DNA of 64,000 nt. Source: an uncultured Eubacteriales bacterium (lineage in GTDB: Bacteria > Bacillota > Clostridia > Oscillospirales > Acutalibacteraceae). Positions 15,513 to 24,680 of this stretch are shown piece by piece. A program made the translations under genes and the position numbers. The notes beneath the pieces are model-generated. The model was not told the origin of the DNA, searched no databases, and saw only the letters and a list, made by a program, of their open reading frames with translations. Within the stretch, counting starts at the first letter, position 1, and the number at the start of each line of letters is the position of its first letter. The DNA lies in contig CAKSKA010000006.1 in assembly GCA_934464615.1 (NCBI GenBank), positions 40,908 to 104,907 of the forward strand. The letters are read 5' to 3'.

Positions 15513-17876
15513 ATGACTTTAAACGAACTACCGGTAGGCTCTTCCGCCGAAATACTGAATGTCGGAGGAAGCGGCAGCCTAAGGCAGCATTTTTTGGACA
15601 TGGGTATAATCCCGCAAAACAAAATAACGCTTGTAAAATACGCGCCTATGGGCGATCCGATAGAATTTCGCATACATAGTTACGAGCTGACGCTTCGTGT
15701 TGCGGACGCAAAGGAAATTGAAATAAAGCCGATAAACGAAACGCCGCAAAAAAAGAAAATATGCGGCATTAAACCAACGGCGACACCGAGTGTAAAAGAA
15801 CATCCGGGACTCGGCGAAGACGGAATATATCACAGCAAAGGCGACGGCAAACCGCTGCCTAAAGATACAAAACTGACCTTTGCGCTTGCGGGTAATCAAA
15901 ACTGCGGCAAAACAACACTTTTTAATCAGCTTACGGGTGCAAATCAGCATGTCGGAAATTTCCCCGGCGTTACGGTTGACAGAAAAAGCGGTCCGATAAG
16001 GGAATATGAAAATACACTTGTGACCGACTTGCCGGGTATATATTCACTCTCCCCATACACGTCGGAGGAAATAGTATCAAGGCAGTTTATACTTGATGAA
16101 AAGCCTAAGGGCATTATAAATATAGTCGACGCTACAAATATAGAGCGTAATCTTTATTTGACCATGCAGCTTATGGAACTGGATATTCCCATGGTTTTGG
16201 CGCTTAATATGATGGACGAAGTGCGCTCCAACGGCGGCAGTGTGCGTATTAACGATATGGAAAAAATGCTGGGTATACCTGTAGTTCCCATATCGGCAAG
16301 CAAGAACGAAGGCGTTGATGAACTTGTACGCCATGCGGTGCATGTAGCGGCATACGGCGAAAAACCCGGCAGAAAGGATTTTTGTCGTGACGACGGTCCT
16401 ACGCAGGCGGTACACAGGGCTATACACGCTATAATGCACTTGATTGAGGATCATGCGCACCGTGCGGAAATACCCGTAAGATTTGCGGCAAGCAAGCTGA
16501 TTGAGGGCGATAAACGGGTATTTGAAAAACTTAAACTTGATAAAAACGAATCGGAAATGCTTGAACACATAATCGTTCAGATGGAGCAGGAGAGAGGACT
16601 TGACCGCGCTGCCGCAATCGCGGATATGCGGTTTTCGTTTATAAACGAACTGTGCCGAAACACCGTTGTAAAACCGCACGACAGCAAAGAACATATACGC
16701 AGTCAAAAAATTGATAAAATACTTACGGGCAAATATACCGCAATACCGTCTTTTATTGTTATAATGGCGGCAATATTTTATCTTACGTTTAATGTAATAG
16801 GTTCTTCTTTGCAATCGCTTTTGCAAATGGGCATAGATAAACTGACTGTGCTTACCGACAGCGCACTGTCCGCTATGAATGTCGGCTCGGTGCTTCATTC
16901 CCTTATAATAGACGGCATATTTACGGGAGTGGGAAGCGTGGTAAGTTTTGTACCGATAATAGTGGTGCTGTTTTTCTTTTTATCTTTGCTTGAGGACAGC
17001 GGCTACATGGCGCGTGTTGCCTTTGTTACGGATAAACTGCTGCGAAAAATAGGACTGTCCGGCAGAAGTATAGTGCCTATGCTTATAGGCTTCGGCTGCA
17101 CCGTGCCGGCAGTTATGGCAAGCAGAACGCTGCCGTCACAAAGGGATCGTCGTATGACAGTGGTTTTAACTCCGTTTATGAGCTGTACCGCTAAATTGCC
17201 TATATACGGATTTTTTATACAAAACTTTTTTCCGGCATACAGCGGACTTATAATGATAGGCGTTTATCTGCTTGGAATAGTTATGGGGATACTGTTTGCG
17301 CTTATAACAAAAAACACCGTATTTAAAGGCGAGGCGGTGCCGTTTGTTATGGAACTGCCGAATTACCGTATGCCCGGCGCAAAAAATGTAATTATGCTTT
17401 TATGGGATAAGGCAAAAGATTTTTTAACAAGGGCGTTTACCGTAATATTTTTGGCGTCGCTTGCGGTGTGGTTTCTGCAGTCGTTTGATTTCGGGCTTAA
17501 TGTTGTTACCGATTCAAAAGACAGCATATTGGCGCGCCTTGCCGGATTTACAGCACCGATTTTTGCTCCTGTGGGACTTGGGGATTGGCGTATAGTTACG
17601 TCATTGATTGCGGGTTTTATGGCGAAAGAAAGCGTGGTATCCACCCTGCAGGTTTTAACTGCCGGCACGGGTATATCGGCGCTTATGTCATGCGGATCTG
17701 CCGTAAGTATGCTTGTTTTCTGTCTGCTTTATACCCCGTGTGTTGCGGCAGTTGCGTCAATAAAACGGGAACTCGGCGGTAAATGGGCGGCAATAGTTGT
17801 TACGGTGCAGTGCGTTGTGGCGTGGATTTGCGCGCTGTTTGCGTATACAATATGTATAATTGCGGGAATTGCATAA
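15513..17876 (+). CDS. feoB: Ferrous iron transporter, FeoA-FeoB fusion
   Basis: Takes up Fe(II) across the cytoplasmic membrane. The 787-residue protein joins an SH3-like FeoA domain (residues of about 1-75) to FeoB through a charged linker. The G domain follows, with P-loop GNQNCGKT at 127-134, DLPGIYSL (G3) and NMMD (G4). The helical GDI-like region comes next and then the membrane domain with two Gate repeats (MLIGFGCTVPAVMA and FMSCTAKLPIYG). Fusion of FeoA to FeoB occurs in several anaerobes but is less common than separate genes. The start has AAGGTG 5 bases upstream. No Fur-type palindrome stands out in the leader. Confidence 0.96.
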   Translation: MTLNELPVGSSAEILNVGGSGSLRQHFLDMGIIPQNKITLVKYAPMGDPIEFRIHSYELTLRVADAKEIEIKPINETPQKKKICGIKPTATPSVKEHPGLGEDGIYHSKGDGKPLPKDTKLTFALAGNQNCGKTTLFNQLTGANQHVGNFPGVTVDRKSGPIREYENTLVTDLPGIYSLSPYTSEEIVSRQFILDEKPKGIINIVDATNIERNLYLTMQLMELDIPMVLALNMMDEVRSNGGSVRINDMEKMLGIPVVPISASKNEGVDELVRHAVHVAAYGEKPGRKDFCRDDGPTQAVHRAIHAIMHLIEDHAHRAEIPVRFAASKLIEGDKRVFEKLKLDKNESEMLEHIIVQMEQERGLDRAAAIADMRFSFINELCRNTVVKPHDSKEHIRSQKIDKILTGKYTAIPSFIVIMAAIFYLTFNVIGSSLQSLLQMGIDKLTVLTDSALSAMNVGSVLHSLIIDGIFTGVGSVVSFVPIIVVLFFFLSLLEDSGYMARVAFVTDKLLRKIGLSGRSIVPMLIGFGCTVPAVMASRTLPSQRDRRMTVVLTPFMSCTAKLPIYGFFIQNFFPAYSGLIMIGVYLLGIVMGILFALITKNTVFKGEAVPFVMELPNYRMPGAKNVIMLLWDKAKDFLTRAFTVIFLASLAVWFLQSFDFGLNVVTDSKDSILARLAGFTAPIFAPVGLGDWRIVTSLIAGFMAKESVVSTLQVLTAGTGISALMSCGSAVSMLVFCLLYTPCVAAVASIKRELGGKWAAIVVTVQCVVAWICALFAYTICIIAGIA

Positions 17877-17883
17877 AAAAGTG

Positions 17884-17912
17884 TTGACAAACTAAACCGG
17901 CAGTGTTAAAAT
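17884..17912 (+). promoter_or_regulatory. Promoter of infC-rpmI-rplT
   Basis: TTGACA (17884-17889) and TAAAAT (17907-17912) with a 17-base spacer. It is preceded by an A-run in the string AAAAAAGTGTTGACAA (17875-17890), also found at both rRNA promoters at the right edge of the window. Confidence 0.85.
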
Positions 17913-18079
17913 AAAGAAACAATAAAGCAGAGCATTTATGTCGTTCTCACCCCAGAGTTATTTAATCAAAGGGTTAATATGCAGGTTTTCCTTTTAGTTT
18001 TAAAAGGCTTATTTTGCACGGACGGCGTATGCTATCCGTGCTTTTTTGATATTAAAATACTTTATGGGGGTGCTCGACC
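17913..18079 (+). ncRNA. Leader of infC-rpmI-rplT, probable L20-controlled attenuator
   Basis: An untranslated leader of about 160 bases between the promoter and infC. It contains a hairpin CCTTTTA/TAAAAGG (17990-18007) and an intrinsic terminator (18016-18047). In Bacillus and relatives the same operon is controlled by ribosomal protein L20 binding a leader that promotes premature termination. The position and layout match; specific sequence homology to that leader could not be tested here. Confidence 0.65.
18016..18047 (+). terminator. Leader terminator (attenuator) upstream of infC
   Basis: Stem GCACGGA (18016-18022) with TCCGTGC (18035-18041), followed by six T residues. It lies 33 bases before the infC start codon and inside the operon leader, so it must be read through for expression. 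Confidence 0.8.
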
Positions 18080-18598
18080 ATTAGCAGCAAAGAAGTACTG
18101 ATCAACGAATCTATAAGGGCCAAAGAAGTAAGGGTTATCGATACCGACGGTTCACAGCTCGGCATATTGCCTTTAAAGGACGCCTTGTCGGCAGCTGCCG
18201 CAAAGGATCTGGATTTGGTAAATATTTCGCCAAATGCGGTTCCGCCTGTTTGTAAGATAATGGACTTCGGCAAATACCGTTTTGAACAGGCTAAACGCGA
18301 AAAGGAAGCCAAAAAGAATCAAAAAACGGTAGAAGTTAAAGAAATACGTCTGGGGCTCAGCATTGACACGCACGATTTTGAAACAAAGGGCAACCATGCC
18401 ATACGCTTTTTAAAGGAAGGCAACAAGGTAAAGGTTTCCATTCGTTTTCGCGGAAGGGAATTCGGCCATCCGGAAATCGGCAAAGAAATTATGGATAGAT
18501 TTGCACAGTTCTGTTCGGAGTATGCTGTTGTCGAAAAGCCTGCAAAGATGGAAGGACGCAATATGCTTATGTTTTTAGCGCCCAAAACAGTAAAGTAG
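18080..18598 (+). CDS. infC: Translation initiation factor IF-3, AUU start
   Basis: Binds the 30S subunit and checks start-codon choice. The 172-residue protein begins at ATT: the frame from 18080 reads SSKEVLINESIRAKEVRVID, the usual IF-3 N-terminus, and GGGGGTG stands 7 bases upstream. The next in-frame ATG-type start (18167) would delete a conserved part of the N-domain. An AUU start is the known autoregulatory device of infC, because IF-3 discriminates against it. Both IF-3 domains are intact, with the lysine-rich linker (FEQAKREKEAKKNQK) between them. It is followed by rpmI at 20 bases. Confidence 0.96.
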   Translation: MSSKEVLINESIRAKEVRVIDTDGSQLGILPLKDALSAAAAKDLDLVNISPNAVPPVCKIMDFGKYRFEQAKREKEAKKNQKTVEVKEIRLGLSIDTHDFETKGNHAIRFLKEGNKVKVSIRFRGREFGHPEIGKEIMDRFAQFCSEYAVVEKPAKMEGRNMLMFLAPKTVK

Positions 18599-18618
18599 AA
18601 TTAAGGGGAGGATACAAA

Positions 18619-18816
18619 ATGCCTAAAATTAAGACGCACAGCGGTGCCAAGAAGCGCTTTAAGCTTACAAAAACAGGTTTGGTTAAGCGCGGACATGCTT
18701 TCAAATCACACATCTTAAACAAGAAAACAACAAAGCGTAAGAGGAATTTGCGCAAGGTAGTAGTTGCCGATGTAACAAATGTTGCAAAGGTAAAGAAAAT
18801 GATACCTTATAAATAA
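18619..18816 (+). CDS. rpmI: 50S ribosomal protein L35
   Basis: A 65-residue, highly basic ribosomal protein of the large subunit, starting MPKIKTHSGAKKRFKLT as in other L35 proteins. A strong AGGGGAGG site precedes the ATG. It is co-transcribed between infC and rplT. Confidence 0.98.
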   Translation: MPKIKTHSGAKKRFKLTKTGLVKRGHAFKSHILNKKTTKRKRNLRKVVVADVTNVAKVKKMIPYK

Positions 18817-18833
18817 ATCGGGGAGGCAGTTAA

Positions 18834-19193
18834 ATGGCACGAGTTAAAGGCGCATTATCAACGCGCAAAAGAAGAAATAAAACTTTAAAACTTGCAAAGG
18901 GTTACTTCGGAGCTAAATCCAAACTTTTCAAAACAGCTAAAGAAGCCGTTATGAAATCAGGTAACTACGCATATATAGGCCGCAGACTTAAAAAGCGTGA
19001 TTTCCGCCGTCTGTGGATAACCAGAATTTCAGCCGCTGCAAAAATTAACGGTATGAATTATTCTACTTTTATGAACGGTCTTAAAAAAGCGGGCGTTCAA
19101 ATAAACCGCAAGATGCTTGCTGATCTGGCAGTAAATGATGCCGCCGGTTTTGCTACCCTTGCAAAGAATGCAAAAAAAGCATTGGATAAGTAA
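18834..19193 (+). CDS. rplT: 50S ribosomal protein L20
   Basis: A 119-residue basic protein that binds 23S rRNA early in 50S assembly. It has the typical start MARVKGALSTRKRRNKTLKLAKG and the C-terminal globular domain with RRLKKRDFRRLWITRI. In Firmicutes L20 also represses this operon through the leader; a candidate attenuator lies upstream of infC. GGGGAGG precedes the start. A GC-rich hairpin follows the stop. Confidence 0.98.
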   Translation: MARVKGALSTRKRRNKTLKLAKGYFGAKSKLFKTAKEAVMKSGNYAYIGRRLKKRDFRRLWITRISAAAKINGMNYSTFMNGLKKAGVQINRKMLADLAVNDAAGFATLAKNAKKALDK

Positions 19194-19198
19194 TTTTA

Positions 19199-19227
19199 CG
19201 CCCGAGATTTTCTCGGGCGAATTTCTT
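19199..19227 (+). terminator. Terminator after rplT
   Basis: A 9-bp GC-rich perfect stem CGCCCGAGA/TCTCGGGCG with a 3-base loop, then an interrupted T-run. Confidence 0.75.
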
Positions 19228-19244
19228 TAACAGGAGGGAAAAAC

Positions 19245-20021
19245 GTGCAGGGAATAAAACATATTACCGCTAAGGATAACGCTACGGTAAAGCATATTTC
19301 AAAACTTACTTCAAGCGCTTCTTACCGCAAAAAATGCGGAGAATTTGTTGCGGAGGGATTGCGCGTTTGTACCGACTGTATTGATAACGGCATAAAAATA
19401 TTACTGCTTGCCGTTACCGAAAGTTTTTTAGACAAAAACCGTGAAATTGTTTTGAAATTTACGGCGAAGGCTGAGCAAACCGTTACTGTTTGCGACAGCT
19501 TGTTTTCCAAAATGTCCGACACAAAAACACCGCAGGGGATACTTGTTGTAGGTAAAATTCCGCAAAAAACACTGTCTGTTATAAAACCGGACGGCAAATA
19601 CATAGCGCTTGAAAACACGGCGGATCCTTCTAATTTAGGCGCAATATCGCGTACCGCGGAAGCACTCGGCATTGACGGCATAATAGTATCATCCGTAGGT
19701 TGCGATCCGTTTTCGCCTAAAGTATTGAGGGCTTCAATGGGTACGGTCCTTCGTATGCCGGTTATTGTTGCGAACAATTTTTGCGGATTTCTTGAGTCAT
19801 CGGGGCTTAAAATATACTGTTGCGTTGTAAGGGACGGCGGAGATATACGCAAGACGCATTTTTCTCCGGGCAGTGTTTTGCTTATAGGAAACGAGGCCAA
19901 CGGTCTTACCGATTCCGCAAGACTTTTGGGCAAAAATATAACAATTCCCATGTCCGGTTCGGCGGAATCTCTTAATGCCTCGGCAGCCGCGGCAATTGCC
20001 ATGTGGGAGTTGGTGAAATGA
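19245..20021 (+). CDS. SpoU/TrmH-family RNA 2'-O-methyltransferase
   Basis: A 258-residue SPOUT-class methyltransferase that uses S-adenosylmethionine to methylate a ribose 2'-OH in rRNA or tRNA; RlmB-like rRNA modification is the best guess. An N-terminal L30e-like substrate-binding domain (about 1-100) is followed by the knotted SPOUT domain. Its motifs are ENTADPSNLGAISRTAEALG, LLIGNEANGLTD and the C-terminal IPMSGSAESLNASAAAAIA. The start is GTG with AGGAGGG upstream. It overlaps dprA by four bases (ATGA). Confidence 0.92.
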   Translation: MQGIKHITAKDNATVKHISKLTSSASYRKKCGEFVAEGLRVCTDCIDNGIKILLLAVTESFLDKNREIVLKFTAKAEQTVTVCDSLFSKMSDTKTPQGILVVGKIPQKTLSVIKPDGKYIALENTADPSNLGAISRTAEALGIDGIIVSSVGCDPFSPKVLRASMGTVLRMPVIVANNFCGFLESSGLKIYCCVVRDGGDIRKTHFSPGSVLLIGNEANGLTDSARLLGKNITIPMSGSAESLNASAAAAIAMWELVK

Positions 20022-21232
20022 CGGAATACAGTATTTGGCTGCAGGGGATTTTAGGTGTTGCCGCAGAGCAAACCCTCGAAGTTATTGAGAAATTCGGCAA
20101 TGCACAAAATGTTTTCGATGCCGATTATAATGATTTAAAATTTTCCGGTCTGTTTACCCCGAGAATGCTTGAAAAAATTAAGAAGAGGGATTTAACAGCC
20201 GCCCGTAAAGTTTTAAATGATTGTAAGAAAAGCGGAATAGCCGTCATTCCGATAACATCACCCGAATACCCGCAATTGCTGCTGCAAACGGCCGATCCGC
20301 CGTTGGTGCTGTTTGCAAAGGGCAACACCGCGCTTTTAAACGGTGAACCTACGGTTTGCGTAGTCGGTCCGCGTAAGGTTTCAAGTTACGGTCTTCGCGC
20401 AGCGTTTTCTCTGGCGGCCCGTTTAAGTGCCGGCGGAATTACGGTGGTAAGCGGCGGTGCCGTGGGTGCGGATTTTGCCGCGCACAGCGGTGCGCTGTCG
20501 GTCGGCGGCAATACAATATGTGTTTTTCCAAGCGGACTTAACAGTTCTTACCTTAAAACAAACAAGCCGCTGCGAGATAAAATTGCGGCAAACGGATTGC
20601 TTTTGAGCGAACATACCCCGTTTTACGAATTAAAACGCGGCGACATTCCCAAAAGAAACAGGCTGATGTCGGGATTATCGCTGGGTACAGTTGTAATAGA
20701 GGCAGGCGAGAAAAGCGGCGCGCTTATAACGGCAAATACGGCTATAGAACAAAACAGGGATGTTTTTGTAATACCCGGCAGTCCTTCGCTGCCGCAGTAT
20801 GCGGGCTCAAACAAACTTATTGCGGAATGTGCAAGACCGCTGCTTGACGCACGGAATATTTTTGAGGAATATTATCCTATGTTTCCGGATAAAATTAATG
20901 CCGAAAAGGCATACGGCAAAAGCCTTAAAATGACCGATAACAGTTTGCCGAAACAGGATTTTCACAAAAAGTCGGCAGACGCCGAACACATTTGCGCCGG
21001 CGAAAAGTCAGCAGCCGCAACGAAAGACGGAAAGATACAAAGAAAAAATCTTAACGGGCATCTTTCAAAATATGCAAAAATAGTGTATAATAACTTGAAT
21101 ACGCGGGTTTTCTCACCCGATGAATTAAGGGTTGAAGAGATTGCTCCTTCGCAACTGTTGGCAGCACTCGGCGAACTTGAAATATTCGGCTACATAAAAG
21201 CATTACCCGGCGGTAGATACGAAGTATTATAA
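20018..21232 (+). CDS. dprA: DNA processing protein DprA
   Basis: Loads RecA on incoming single-stranded DNA in natural transformation and is widely kept in non-competent species too. The 404-residue protein has an N-terminal SAM-like region, a Rossmann-like core (VCVVGPRKVSSYGLRAA, GGAVGADFAAHSGAL, PGSPSLPQYAGSNKLI) at about 70-290, a variable linker and a C-terminal winged helix (FSPDELRVEEIAPSQLL to the end). The start overlaps the previous stop as ATGA, with GGAG upstream. topA follows 30 bases downstream, the usual clostridial order. Confidence 0.95.
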   Translation: MTEYSIWLQGILGVAAEQTLEVIEKFGNAQNVFDADYNDLKFSGLFTPRMLEKIKKRDLTAARKVLNDCKKSGIAVIPITSPEYPQLLLQTADPPLVLFAKGNTALLNGEPTVCVVGPRKVSSYGLRAAFSLAARLSAGGITVVSGGAVGADFAAHSGALSVGGNTICVFPSGLNSSYLKTNKPLRDKIAANGLLLSEHTPFYELKRGDIPKRNRLMSGLSLGTVVIEAGEKSGALITANTAIEQNRDVFVIPGSPSLPQYAGSNKLIAECARPLLDARNIFEEYYPMFPDKINAEKAYGKSLKMTDNSLPKQDFHKKSADAEHICAGEKSAAATKDGKIQRKNLNGHLSKYAKIVYNNLNTRVFSPDELRVEEIAPSQLLAALGELEIFGYIKALPGGRYEVL

Positions 21233-21262
21233 ACCATTTTACCTATCTAAAGGAGAAGTTTA

Positions 21263-23365
21263 ATGTCAAAACTTATTATAGTTGAGTCACCGACAAAAAT
21301 TAAAAGTATAAAAAAATACCTCGGCAGCGATTACGATGTTATGGCTTCCGTAGGTCATGTAAGGGATCTGCCCAAATCAAAACTGGGTGTGGATTTGAAA
21401 AACGGTTTTAAACCGCAATATATCAATATAGAAAATAAATCAGACCTTATAAAAACTTTGCAGACTGCGGCGGCAAAAGCCGATAAAGTATATCTTGCGA
21501 CCGATCCGGACCGAGAGGGAGAAGCAATATCTTGGCATCTGGCGCAATTGCTGGCACTTGATATGAAGGACGATAACAGGGTTACATTTAACGAGATAAC
21601 CAAAACAGGTGTAACTGCCGGTATGCAAAAACCGAGAAGTCTTGATATGGACCTTGTTGACGCACAGCAGGCAAGGCGCGTGCTTGACAGGATAGTAGGC
21701 TATAAAGTAAGTCCGTTTTTGTGGAAAAAGGTTAAAAGAGGTTTATCGGCAGGACGCGTACAGACTGTAGCGCTTAAACTTATAGTTGACAGAGAAAAAA
21801 AGATTATGGCATTTGTGCCGGAAGAATATTGGACGCTTGACGCTAAACTGTTAAGCGGCAGGAAAGTATTTACCGCAAAGTTTTACGGCACTGCGGACGG
21901 CAAAAAGGAAGATATTAAAAACGAAGAACAGGTGCGCCAAATAACGCAGGGGCTTGATAACGCGGTTTATACCGTGACAAAGATTAAAAAAGGAATACGC
22001 AATAAGCAACCTGCACCGCCGTTTATCACTTCCACCCTGCAGCAGGAAGCGTCGCGCAAAATAGGATTTAATGCGCAAAAAACCATGCGTGTTGCACAGC
22101 AGTTGTACGAAGGTGTTGATTTGGCGCAGGGCGGAGCCACAGGTCTTATAACTTATATGCGTACCGATTCGCTGCGTATTTCCGAAGAAGCACGCGCGGC
22201 TGCGGCAAAGTTTATAACCGAAAAATTCGGCGAAAAGTACTTGCCCAAAACACCGCGTTACTTTAAAAGCAAAGCCGGCGCACAGGACGCACACGAGGCC
22301 ATACGCCCGACCGATGTGTTTATAACACCTGACAGCATTAAGGATCAGGTGCCCGCAGAACAGTACAAACTTTATAAACTTATATGGGAAAGATTTTTAT
22401 CAAGTCTTATGGCGGCTTGTGTGCAGGATACCGTATCGGCGGATATACAGGCGGCGGATTATCTGTTTAAAGCATCGGGCTACACAGTAAAGTTTGACGG
22501 TTTTACAACCCTTTACGAAGAGGGAAAAGACGAGGAAACCGACGGCGAGTGTGCAATACCGGATATGACGGTGGGCGATGTGCTTAAATTAAAAGAGCTT
22601 ATAGACGCACAGCATTACACAACACCGCCGGCAAGGTATACCGAGCCGACTCTTATCAAAGCGTTGGATGAAAACGGCATAGGCCGTCCGTCAACATATG
22701 CGCCTATACTTTCAAATATTTTAAGCAAGGATTATATAGAACGCGAGAAAAAGTCGCTTAAGCCCACGCAGCTGGGAATTGTTGTTACAGACTTGCTTAC
22801 AAAGCATTTTAAAAATATATTTGATGTAAAATTTACCGCCGGAATGGAAAATAATCTTGACCTTATAGCGGCAGGTAAATTAAATTGGGTAGATACCATT
22901 GCGGATTTTTACAAAGATTTTGAAACCTCGCTTGAAGCGGCCGAAACGGAACTTAACGGTAAACGTGTTGCCGTACCGGTTGTTGAAAGCGACGTTGTTT
23001 GCGAAAAATGCGGAAGGAAAATGGTTGTAAAATCAAGCCGTTTCGGTAAGTTCCTTGCCTGCCCCGGCTACCCTGAGTGCAAAAACACAAAACCGCTGCC
23101 CGAGGACGAAATTAAACAACCTTGTCCCAAATGCGGTGCAAAACTTGTAAAGCGCATTTCCAAAAAGACAGGCAAAGCATTTTACGGCTGTACAAATTAT
23201 CCCAAATGCGATTTTGCGTCACCCGGATTGCCGACAGGCGAAGTGTGTCCGGAATGCGGCAGTTATATAATTACGGGACGCGGCAGGAAGTATTGTATGA
23301 ACTCGGCTTGCCCTTCCAGAGCAAAAAAGAAAAATGAAGCCAAAAAAGGAAAACAGAATGGATAA
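21263..23365 (+). CDS. topA: DNA topoisomerase I
   Basis: Relaxes negative supercoils by transient single-strand breaks. The 700-residue type IA enzyme has an N-terminal TOPRIM domain (LIIVESPTKIKSIKKYLG; ATDPDREGEAI) and the catalytic tyrosine Y298 in ITYMRTDSLRIS. Three C-terminal four-cysteine zinc fingers begin at about residues 580, 622 and 660. The length is typical. AAGGAG precedes the ATG. The stop overlaps the start of trmFO by eight bases. It begins a long run of closely packed genes that ends at leuS. Confidence 0.98.
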   Translation: MSKLIIVESPTKIKSIKKYLGSDYDVMASVGHVRDLPKSKLGVDLKNGFKPQYINIENKSDLIKTLQTAAAKADKVYLATDPDREGEAISWHLAQLLALDMKDDNRVTFNEITKTGVTAGMQKPRSLDMDLVDAQQARRVLDRIVGYKVSPFLWKKVKRGLSAGRVQTVALKLIVDREKKIMAFVPEEYWTLDAKLLSGRKVFTAKFYGTADGKKEDIKNEEQVRQITQGLDNAVYTVTKIKKGIRNKQPAPPFITSTLQQEASRKIGFNAQKTMRVAQQLYEGVDLAQGGATGLITYMRTDSLRISEEARAAAAKFITEKFGEKYLPKTPRYFKSKAGAQDAHEAIRPTDVFITPDSIKDQVPAEQYKLYKLIWERFLSSLMAACVQDTVSADIQAADYLFKASGYTVKFDGFTTLYEEGKDEETDGECAIPDMTVGDVLKLKELIDAQHYTTPPARYTEPTLIKALDENGIGRPSTYAPILSNILSKDYIEREKKSLKPTQLGIVVTDLLTKHFKNIFDVKFTAGMENNLDLIAAGKLNWVDTIADFYKDFETSLEAAETELNGKRVAVPVVESDVVCEKCGRKMVVKSSRFGKFLACPGYPECKNTKPLPEDEIKQPCPKCGAKLVKRISKKTGKAFYGCTNYPKCDFASPGLPTGEVCPECGSYIITGRGRKYCMNSACPSRAKKKNEAKKGKQNG

Positions 23366-24680
23366 AAGCATTACCGTTATAGGTGCCGGTCTTGCCGGAG
23401 TTGAGGCGGCAAAGCAAATAACAAAACGCGGCATACATGTGGATCTTGTTGAAATGAAGCCGACGAACATCAGCCCCGCGCACCACGAAAAAAATTTGTT
23501 CGCGGAACTTGTGTGTTCAAACTCGCTTAAAGCAGACAGGACCGACAGCGCCGCAGGACTTTTAAAAGAGGAAATGCGAAAGTTCGGAAGTCTTTGCCTT
23601 GAGTCCGCCGATAAATGCCGCGTACCGGCAGGCGGCGCATTGGCGGTAGACCGAGAAAAATTTTCTGCATATATAACCGAGCAGATCAAAAACGATCCGC
23701 TTATAACGGTGCATAATTATACGGCAAACGATATTCCCGACGGCATTTGCGTAATTGCAACGGGGCCGCTTACGGATAAAGCGCTGGCCGATAATATAGC
23801 GGCGAGATGCAAAAGCGAAAACCTGAGTTTTTTTGACGCCGCCGCACCGATTGTAACGCGCGAGAGTATTGACTTTTCCAAGGCGTTTTTTGCGGCGCGC
23901 TACGGCAAGGGTGATGACGATTACATAAATTGCCCGTTTAATAAAGAGCAGTATGAACACTTTACGGACGAGCTTGTGAATGCACAGCGCGCACAACTGC
24001 ACGGTGTGGATAGGCCGCTTAAAGTGTACGAGGGCTGTATGCCGATTGAGGTTTTGGCGTCACGCGGTAAGGATTCCGCAAGATTCGGGCCGATGAAACC
24101 GGTAGGTCTTACGGATCCGGCAACGGGACACAGACCGTGGGCTGCGGTTCAGTTACGAAGCGAAAATGCGTCGGGCACGCTTTACAATATTGTGGGATTT
24201 CAGACCAATTTAAAATTCGGAGAGCAAAAAAGAGTGTTTTCCTTAATCCCCGGTCTTGAAAATGCGGAATTTGTGCGTTACGGCGTTATGCATCGCAATA
24301 CGTTTATAAATTCCCCACGGCTTTTAAATAAGGATTTATCTTTAAAACAGGACGGTAATGTGTTTTTTGCAGGACAGTTATCGGGTGTTGAGGGGTATAT
24401 GGAATCGGCGGCGTCCGGAATTATTGCCGGTATAAATGCCGCAAAAAAATTAAACGCACAACCGCCGGAAGTGCTGCCCGTGTTTACAATGACAGGCGCA
24501 TTGCTTAATTACATAACGGACGAAACCGTTAAAGATTTTCAGCCTATGGGCGCTAATTTCGGTATACTTCCGCCGCTTGACACTGTAATACGGGATAAAA
24601 AAGAACGGTATGCGGCGCTGTCCGCACGTTCGCTTGAATATTTTAAAATACGGAGGAACTGTGATGAGAATAGTCGTTGA
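23358..24680 (+). CDS. trmFO: tRNA (uracil-5-)-methyltransferase TrmFO
   Basis: Makes m5U54 in the T-loop of tRNA using methylene-tetrahydrofolate and FAD. The 440-residue protein starts with an FAD-binding loop (ITVIGAGLAGVEAAKQI), has the GidA-related VEMKPTNISPAHH and CSNSLKAD segments, and near the C-terminus GVEGYMESAASGIIAG. The start at 23358 overlaps the topA end; an earlier in-frame ATG at 23334 would lie within the topA zinc-finger coding region and lacks a site. The stop overlaps plsX by 17 bases. Confidence 0.96.
   Translation: MDKSITVIGAGLAGVEAAKQITKRGIHVDLVEMKPTNISPAHHEKNLFAELVCSNSLKADRTDSAAGLLKEEMRKFGSLCLESADKCRVPAGGALAVDREKFSAYITEQIKNDPLITVHNYTANDIPDGICVIATGPLTDKALADNIAARCKSENLSFFDAAAPIVTRESIDFSKAFFAARYGKGDDDYINCPFNKEQYEHFTDELVNAQRAQLHGVDRPLKVYEGCMPIEVLASRGKDSARFGPMKPVGLTDPATGHRPWAAVQLRSENASGTLYNIVGFQTNLKFGEQKRVFSLIPGLENAEFVRYGVMHRNTFINSPRLLNKDLSLKQDGNVFFAGQLSGVEGYMESAASGIIAGINAAKKLNAQPPEVLPVFTMTGALLNYITDETVKDFQPMGANFGILPPLDTVIRDKKERYAALSARSLEYFKIRRNCDENSR

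Noticed and set aside
18167..18598. Start of infC at the first conventional start codon (18167)
   Set aside because: It would remove the conserved IF-3 N-terminus, which is encoded directly upstream in frame behind a strong ribosome-binding site and an ATT codon.
20880..21060. Possible frameshift or insertion in dprA
   Set aside because: The stretch is a variable Lys- and Ala-rich linker between the Rossmann core and the C-terminal winged helix; the frame is continuous and both flanking domains are intact.
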